Source: JBEBVQ01 sp037190845
Lineage (GTDB): Bacteria; Bacteroidota; Bacteroidia; Chitinophagales; Chitinophagaceae
Assembly (NCBI GenBank): GCA_037190845.1
Contig: JBBCJI010000018.1
Coordinates: 1 to 64,000, forward strand
Direction of reading: 5' to 3'
Length of the DNA stretch: 64,000 bases
This document shows, piece after piece, positions 60,101-64,000 of this stretch (position 1 is the stretch's first letter; each line of letters opens with the position of its first letter). Both the position numbers and the translations under genes were made by a program. The notes beneath the pieces are model-generated. The model saw only the letters and a list, made by a program, of their open reading frames with translations, searched no databases and had not been told where the DNA came from.

Positions 60101-60383
60101 ACCTGAAATCAGTGAATGGGAAGGCATGGCAACTGCGGAAGGAATTACAGACAGCACCACCTCGATGGCCTCTCGTCTTAAACTTCCCCTGGGCGGTCAG
60201 CGCAACGCAACAAACGGCAACGTCGTAGGCCTCGGAATAGGATACTACTGGTCCACCACATATACAAGTTCCATACCTAATGTGCGTAATCGTCATTCTT
60301 TCACTTTGCTGTCCACTTCTGTGGCGACAACCGGCTCGGTCAGCCGGAGCATTGGGGCTACTGTACGCTGTGTCAGGAACTGA
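57183..60383 (+). CDS. FISUMP-domain secreted protein with seven 103-residue repeats
   Basis: A 1066-residue secreted protein. It has a signal peptide, the QVKMGHN domain (about 20-115), seven Ig-like repeats of 103 residues, each opening (V)IAAGSLNCSGTLAGTY and containing GNTKTISVNVT, GVQNVVLTATGTP and GLGQTCNF, then a FISUMP domain (YPTVRAGDNKIWLQQNLGA, LFQWGRWDDGHQL, CAALGAGWHVPEI, TVRCVRN at the end). Each repeat has two Cys, which may pair. It appears to be an extended fibre with a lectin-like tip. The start at 57183 (MKKQILLS) is chosen over a frame from 57066, which reads through promoter E2. Confidence 0.87.
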   Translation: MKKQILLSFLMLMITCCVIAQVKMGHNPSMPVQDASLLELSNNTGGSPGDWQGLLLPQVDFSSNTNFPDNTAWGIAGTATPGAIVYNRSNRTTGGFAGPGTYVWDNGAWILLKANRPAVVAAGSLNCSGTLAGTYTQGTAMTSGNTKTISVNVTTIGTYNFTTGTVTGISFSASGTFTATGVQNVVLTATGTPTVSGAQNFTVSGLGQMCNFSVTIDPAVAVIAGGSLNCGGALAGIYTQGTAMIAGNTKTISVNVTSPGVYSFTTGAVAGISFSANGTFVSAGVQNVVLTATGTPLASGTQNFTVTGLGQTCNFNVTVNPPVAVIATSSLSCSGALAGTYEQGTAMTAGNTKTISMDVTSAGTYTFTTPNLAGISFSASGTFSTTGVQNVVLTATGTPFVSGVQGYTVSGLGQLCNFSVPIAPPPAVIAAGSLNCGGTLAGTYMQGETMTAGNTKTISVNVTTTGTYSFTTGPVAGITFSASGTFSATGMQNVVLTATGTPSASGTQNFTVSGLGQTCNFSVSVNPPLAVIAAASLNCGGTLAGTYVQGTPMTSGNTKTISVNVTSTGSYSFTTSTVGGITFSGSGIFSVTGVQNVILTAAGTPSASGAQNFTVSGLGQTCNFNVPVDPAVAVIVAGSLNCSGMLAGTYVQGTAMTSGNTKTVSVNVTSIGTYSFTTGTVAGISFSASGTFVSPGVQNVMLTATGTPSATGTHSFTVSGLGQTCNFNVTVDMAAAVIAAGSLNCSGTLAGGYMEGTAVTATHTKTISMNVTTAGPYSFTTNTAAGISFAASGTFSTTGIQNVVLTSTGTPSASGIHTFTVTGLGQNCNFDVRICNHPATVGQTGCVTFQYRDEWVTYPTVRAGDNKIWLQQNLGATRVAVSALDADAYGHLFQWGRWDDGHQLRNSPSAAATTLNPNNNPAGLGAGSLSFYTGNNPNFWWNPVASTDTWSDAAPTATNGLSPCAALGAGWHVPEISEWEGMATAEGITDSTTSMASRLKLPLGGQRNATNGNVVGLGIGYYWSTTYTSSIPNVRNRHSFTLLSTSVATTGSVSRSIGATVRCVRN
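57535..59697 (+). repeat. Seven tandem 309-bp coding repeats
   Basis: Seven in-frame units of 309 bp with high similarity (for example gcaatacc-aagac-atcagtgtgaatgt recurs in most). Copies of the same reverse-strand open frame at 58583 and 58892 show the exact 309-bp step. Copy number could change by recombination. Confidence 0.85.
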
Positions 60384-60443
60384 TCATCTACAGGAACCTC
60401 ACTGTATACGAAAAGAAGGAGTAAATAACGTGAATTACCTGCT

Positions 60444-62771
60444 ATGACAAGTATGATACGATGGCATGTGCTGATGATACTGACCTGTTCGCTGGTTACA
60501 GGTCTTGCGGCCGGTCAATATTACAACCAGACGCCGGAGTATCTCAAGGCAAACGGCGTATGGGCATTTGGATATAACTGCGGACTGGATTTTAACCAGG
60601 GCGGGCCTGCAGTACCTTTCCTGACGATGGTAGGGCCGGGAGCATCCGCAATCGAAAATACTGCATCGGTGGCATCACCCTATTCGGGACGTCTTCTTTT
60701 TTACTCGGACGGCGAAAAATGCTGGAACAGTAATCATATTGTAATGCCTCATGGAAGCGGCCTCCGGGGGGCCGGCACCCTGCATACAACGACACAGGGA
60801 GTCTGTATTGTCCCGGTAATTGATTCTCCCGGAAAATACTACCTGTTCTCATTAAACCATACCAATAGCACCCCCAGCCTCTATTACTCCATAGTGGATA
60901 CCAGCCTGGATAACGGCCGGGGCGATGTTGATACGAACCGGAAAAACATATTGCTGGATGCCACCCCGCTGCATGAAAGCATGATTGCGATTCCGGGTAA
61001 TAATTGTGATGTCTGGCTGATGGTGCACAGCAGTAATCTGTCCCGGTTCAAAGCTTACCATATAACACGCAACGGAATAGACCCCAGCCCGGTTATTTCC
61101 AATATGGGAACGCAGATACAGGGATCCGGCGCCTACTTTATAGGCGGCATGACTGTATCTCCCGACCGTTCCATGATCGCCATCTGTAGCCGTTCATCTC
61201 TGTCGTCCTCACAGGGATTACCCACAGGCGGCGCCTTATTGTGCCAGTTTGACGCCGCTACAGGACAAGTCACCAGTGGTATTGTTGCCGAGGGCAGCAC
61301 CGGCTGTTACCATGCCTGTTTTTCACCTGACAACTCCAAGCTGTATATACTTAATGAAGGGACAAACCGCTCCCTGTACCAATACGACGTCAGCAATTAT
61401 AACGCAGCAGCCATAGCCGCCTCCAAGACATTGATCAAGGATGCTTACAATCGTGTTTCCCTGCTCAAGCTGTATCGTGATACCATTTATACGCTGATGA
61501 GAACGGGCAGTAATAGCGACAAAATATATCTCAACCGTATTAACAATCCCAACGTCCAGGGAGCCGGCTGTGGATACCAGGACTCTGCCGTATTATTATG
61601 GCCGGGAAGTTCTGCCACTTGTCTTTCCAGTGATGTGGTGTACCCCATTCCTTTTGATACGGTATATGCAAGACGCCTGGACACACTCCTGTGTTTTTAT
61701 CCCGGCGACAGTGTAACGCTAAGTGCATCACCCGGATTCGCCGGGTATGAGTGGGATGACGGATCAACAGACAGCACACGGGTAATAACAGCGACCGGTG
61801 TTTATTATGCATACTGCAAAGATTATTGCCGGCCACGTGTGGACTCTTTTATTATACGTGATCCCGATACGCTATTCTTCATGCACGACACTTGTGCCGT
61901 ACCCCCGCTGGTGCTGCATGGGCAGGACGGATATACAACATATCTATGGCAGGACGGAACTAAAACAATGGAATATACGGTCGTGTCGCCGGGTACTTAT
62001 TGGGTACAAGCTTCAGATAAATGCTCATTCCGGATAGACAGCTTTACCGTCCGGGACATAGATTTTGACTTTTCCCTGGGAGCAGATACAGTTATTTGTG
62101 ACAAAACACCACTGCGCCTGGCAGCTACCGTACCCGGCGCCTCATACTTATGGCAGGACGGCAGCACAGAATCCGCATACACGATACACACATCCGGCAG
62201 CTACCGGGTACAGGTAACCCGCAACGGCTGTATGCTGTCAGATACAATACAGGTACGCTATGCCGATGTACGCCAACACCTCGGAGATGATATAATGGTA
62301 TGCAAAAACGAACCGGTACAGATCACATTGCAGGCAAACGTCCCGCCCGGCGCCACTGCTTTGTGGAACGACGGCACGGAAGGCCCTGTTGCTTATGTGG
62401 CGGACAGCGGCACTTACTGGGTAATGGTCAGCGATCCACCCTGTACCGGAAGTGATACGATTATCATCCGGCAGGAATTCTGTTCCTGCCGGATCAGCAT
62501 ACCGGATGCATTTACGCCCAACGGCGATGGTAAAAACGACTATTTCCGCCCGCTTATAGAACCCGGCTGTCCGGTACAGGATTATCGCCTGAATATTTAT
62601 AACCGCTACGGTCAGAGGATATATACTACCAATGATCCCACATCTGGTTGGGACGGTATCTACAACGGAAGTCCGGCAACGGTAGGCGTATACATGTACG
62701 ACCTGAGATTTACGGGAGGAACAAAAAACAACGAATACTATAAGAAAGGAGACCTGACAGTAATCCGCTGA
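60444..62771 (+). CDS. T9SS type B-sorted propeller surface protein (module 3, second)
   Basis: A 775-residue secreted protein, the most divergent of the four propeller/type B proteins. GVWAFGYNCGLDFNQGGPA and SGRLLFYSDGEKCWN open the propeller-like part, followed by SPDRSMIAIC and FSPDNSKLYIL. Instead of a clear PKD domain it has about three short Ig-like units with YLWQDG or YEWDDG motifs and paired Cys. The type B sorting domain has FTPNGDGKNDYFRP, IYNRYGQRIY and GWDGIYNGSPATVGVYMY. It follows the repeat protein by 60 bp. Its stop overlaps the next start by one base. Confidence 0.86.
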   Translation: MTSMIRWHVLMILTCSLVTGLAAGQYYNQTPEYLKANGVWAFGYNCGLDFNQGGPAVPFLTMVGPGASAIENTASVASPYSGRLLFYSDGEKCWNSNHIVMPHGSGLRGAGTLHTTTQGVCIVPVIDSPGKYYLFSLNHTNSTPSLYYSIVDTSLDNGRGDVDTNRKNILLDATPLHESMIAIPGNNCDVWLMVHSSNLSRFKAYHITRNGIDPSPVISNMGTQIQGSGAYFIGGMTVSPDRSMIAICSRSSLSSSQGLPTGGALLCQFDAATGQVTSGIVAEGSTGCYHACFSPDNSKLYILNEGTNRSLYQYDVSNYNAAAIAASKTLIKDAYNRVSLLKLYRDTIYTLMRTGSNSDKIYLNRINNPNVQGAGCGYQDSAVLLWPGSSATCLSSDVVYPIPFDTVYARRLDTLLCFYPGDSVTLSASPGFAGYEWDDGSTDSTRVITATGVYYAYCKDYCRPRVDSFIIRDPDTLFFMHDTCAVPPLVLHGQDGYTTYLWQDGTKTMEYTVVSPGTYWVQASDKCSFRIDSFTVRDIDFDFSLGADTVICDKTPLRLAATVPGASYLWQDGSTESAYTIHTSGSYRVQVTRNGCMLSDTIQVRYADVRQHLGDDIMVCKNEPVQITLQANVPPGATALWNDGTEGPVAYVADSGTYWVMVSDPPCTGSDTIIIRQEFCSCRISIPDAFTPNGDGKNDYFRPLIEPGCPVQDYRLNIYNRYGQRIYTTNDPTSGWDGIYNGSPATVGVYMYDLRFTGGTKNNEYYKKGDLTVIR

Positions 62772-63133
62772 TGAAGTCAAGGAATTGCATGATTATGAAA
62801 ATCCTCAGCCAATCCTGCTATTACGTCTATATTGTCACAGATGATGATAAGAGTCACCTGTATACCGGTGTTACCAGCAACCTGTTATCCCGGCTGCAGC
62901 AACATGAGCGGGAAGCACGGAAGCATCGCCTGCAGGATGCCGGTCAGTTTCTCGTATACTGTGAACAATACTCCGACATGCTCCAGGCCATTGCCAGGGA
63001 GAAAGAGATCAAGCGTTGGTCCCGGAAAAAAAAGGTGGGGCTGATCAATAAATCAAATCCCGGTTGGCAGTTTATGAACGAAGCGGTATATACATCTTCC
63101 GGCAGTCTCCATACTACGCAAACCCCGACATAG
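62771..63133 (+). CDS. GIY-YIG nuclease-family protein
   Basis: A 120-residue member of the small GIY-YIG family (UPF0213/YhbQ type). YYVYIVTDDDKSHLYTGVTSNL carries the YxxI and YTG elements (written here as YYVYIVTD and LYTGVTSNL), followed by RLQQHE and REKEIKRWSRKKKVGLI. Such proteins are putative structure-specific nucleases, often dispersed as single genes. The start overlaps the stop of the surface-protein gene by one base. An internal ATG at 62795 gives a more typical N-terminus. Co-transcription with surface proteins may be fortuitous. Confidence 0.86.
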   Translation: MKSRNCMIMKILSQSCYYVYIVTDDDKSHLYTGVTSNLLSRLQQHEREARKHRLQDAGQFLVYCEQYSDMLQAIAREKEIKRWSRKKKVGLINKSNPGWQFMNEAVYTSSGSLHTTQTPT

Positions 63134-63145
63134 CAAACTACAGGA

Positions 63146-63853
63146 TCATTTCCTCACCGTAAACTTTACAATATTCGACCGGTTTTGCTGGAAGATAAGT
63201 TGCAGGGTATAATCACCGGGTGGAAGCTTTCCGTTCTTGCAAACCTTTTCGTTCAATACAACCATATCCGCCACTGAGAACTGCTTCATCATCCACTCAT
63301 ATGGCTTCAGCACGTACTGATGCCGACGCATGGTCACAGAATCGGCGGCGCCGACCTTATACCTCGGTTTCCCTTCCTGACTAAGTACATTACCATGCTG
63401 CTCACTGATGATACGGCACGAAGCGCCCCACAATGTAAAGCCCGGCGCTGAAGGGCGGTCAAAAAGAAATTTCTGTGAACGGGAAGATTTGTTGTTGAAC
63501 GTTACAAATATTTTCAGTTCGCGTATATCCCGCACCACATTATTGACCATCTTTACCTGTATGGAAAGGACAGGATTGTGATATGGGAGATTATGATAAA
63601 CAACAGCGCCCTGACCGTCCATAAGCGGTAATACCTGCCGGGATTCCGGGGGGAGGAGCGGGACATACGTTCCTGTATCTTTAATATTCAGAATTGTATC
63701 CCTCGTTTGTTTTCTGTCATTCACTACGATCACCATACGCGTCAGCGAGTCAACGGTTGTCACAGTAGTATTAGACGCACGTCTCCTCGTTTGCGCAGCA
63801 ACTTCCGGTATGTTTGCTGTCACAAGCAGCAGCATTACAAGCAACCTGATCAT
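63146..63853 (-). CDS. Secreted protein of unknown function
   Basis: A 235-residue secreted protein. A signal peptide (MIRLLVMLLLVTANIP) ends near VAAQ. The mature part has beta-rich segments (LSIQVKMVNNVVRDIRELKI, KYKVGAADSV-like region, DYTLQLIFQQNRSNIVKFTV) and two Cys that could pair, with no recognised domain. The ATG at 63853 is chosen. A frame extending to 63898 would begin MAEPVEA, which is just the REP-like repeat read as protein. It converges on the GIY-YIG gene and lies downstream of trxB. Confidence 0.78.
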   Translation of the reverse strand: MIRLLVMLLLVTANIPEVAAQTRRRASNTTVTTVDSLTRMVIVVNDRKQTRDTILNIKDTGTYVPLLPPESRQVLPLMDGQGAVVYHNLPYHNPVLSIQVKMVNNVVRDIRELKIFVTFNNKSSRSQKFLFDRPSAPGFTLWGASCRIISEQHGNVLSQEGKPRYKVGAADSVTMRRHQYVLKPYEWMMKQFSVADMVVLNEKVCKNGKLPPGDYTLQLIFQQNRSNIVKFTVRK

Positions 63854-63877
63854 GATGATTTGAGTGTAGTGTATAAT

Positions 63878-63934
63878 GGCTTCGACAGGCTCAGCCACCG
63901 TCTTTTAATGTCAGTGGTTGAGCCTGCCGAAGTC
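63878..63934. repeat. REP-like palindrome, right copy
   Basis: ggcttcgacaggctcagcca at the left arm pairs with tggttgagcctgccgaagtc on the right, around a tttta-containing loop. It matches the element at 1-48 in inverse orientation. It begins 5 bp beyond the trxB stop and probably ends that transcript. Confidence 0.75.
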
Positions 63935-63938
63935 ATCA

Positions 63939-64000
63939 TTACCCGTGTTCCAGGCTGCCCAGATACCTTTCCGCGTCCAGGGCGGCCATACACCCACTGC
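63939..64000 (-). CDS. trxB: Thioredoxin reductase, C-terminal end only
   Basis: The last 19 codons and the stop (63939-63941) read, on the minus strand, SGCMAALDAERYLGSLEHG. This matches the FAD-binding C-terminal helix of bacterial thioredoxin reductases (usually AAxSGCxAALDAExYL). The rest of the gene lies beyond the window. The enzyme would pass electrons from NADPH to thioredoxin. Confidence 0.85.
   Translation of the reverse strand, partial: SGCMAALDAERYLGSLEHG

Noticed and set aside
63854..63898. N-terminal extension (MAEPVEA) of the secreted protein gene
   Set aside because: The extension is the REP-like palindrome read as protein, and a proper signal peptide starts at 63853.

Overview
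The window looks like a chromosomal segment of a Bacteroidota bacterium, most likely Chitinophagaceae or a close relative. Four things point there: many type IX secretion (T9SS) substrates with type A and type B C-terminal sorting domains, a gldE homologue in mutY-ssb-gldE order, a HmuY/TonB-receptor pair, and promoters with the Bacteroidota -7 box TAnnTTTG only a few bases before start codons. No rRNA, tRNA or CRISPR array was seen. The assignment is inferred from gene content.

Layout. 1-4060: a repeat-bearing lipoprotein, a peroxiredoxin with an AhpD-like partner, a sensor kinase and a small lipoprotein. 4187-8689: thrS, infC (rpmI and rplT do not follow), ornithine aminotransferase and a VIT-type transporter. 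8713-11633: HmuY-like lipoprotein and TonB-dependent receptor. 11798-20211 and 21860-31164: two paralogous modules separated by a DEAD-box helicase. Each has a minus-strand pair (seven-bladed SBBP propeller protein, then after a 2-bp gap a type B-sorted propeller/PKD protein) and, divergently, a TPR histidine kinase plus a LuxR-type response regulator. 31204-33341: a small AT-richer accessory patch (parDE, rifampin ADP-ribosyltransferase, a DHFR-like reductase, a broken KilA-N fragment). 33342-43770: housekeeping genes (mutL, lysA, zapA, lspA, a Crp/Fnr regulator, gldE, ssb, mutY, a glycosyltransferase, terC) with several intergenic palindromes and a MITE-like element. 43818-49097: an orphan kinase, a Panacea-domain protein, gmhA-gmhB, an IPExxxVDY protein and an NlpC/P60 peptidase. 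49123-63133: a third TPR kinase/LuxR regulator pair divergent from two operons of secreted proteins. 63146-64000: a secreted protein of unknown role and the 3' end of trxB.

The strongest signal is the threefold recurrence of a membrane TPR kinase plus LuxR regulator facing operons of large secreted surface proteins. In the third module two separate operons start from near-identical promoters: a 40-nt upstream element with 36 matches, then the same 18-nt gap to a TACYTTTA box. Two-component control of batteries of T9SS surface proteins is a reasonable inference, but the signal and function are unknown.
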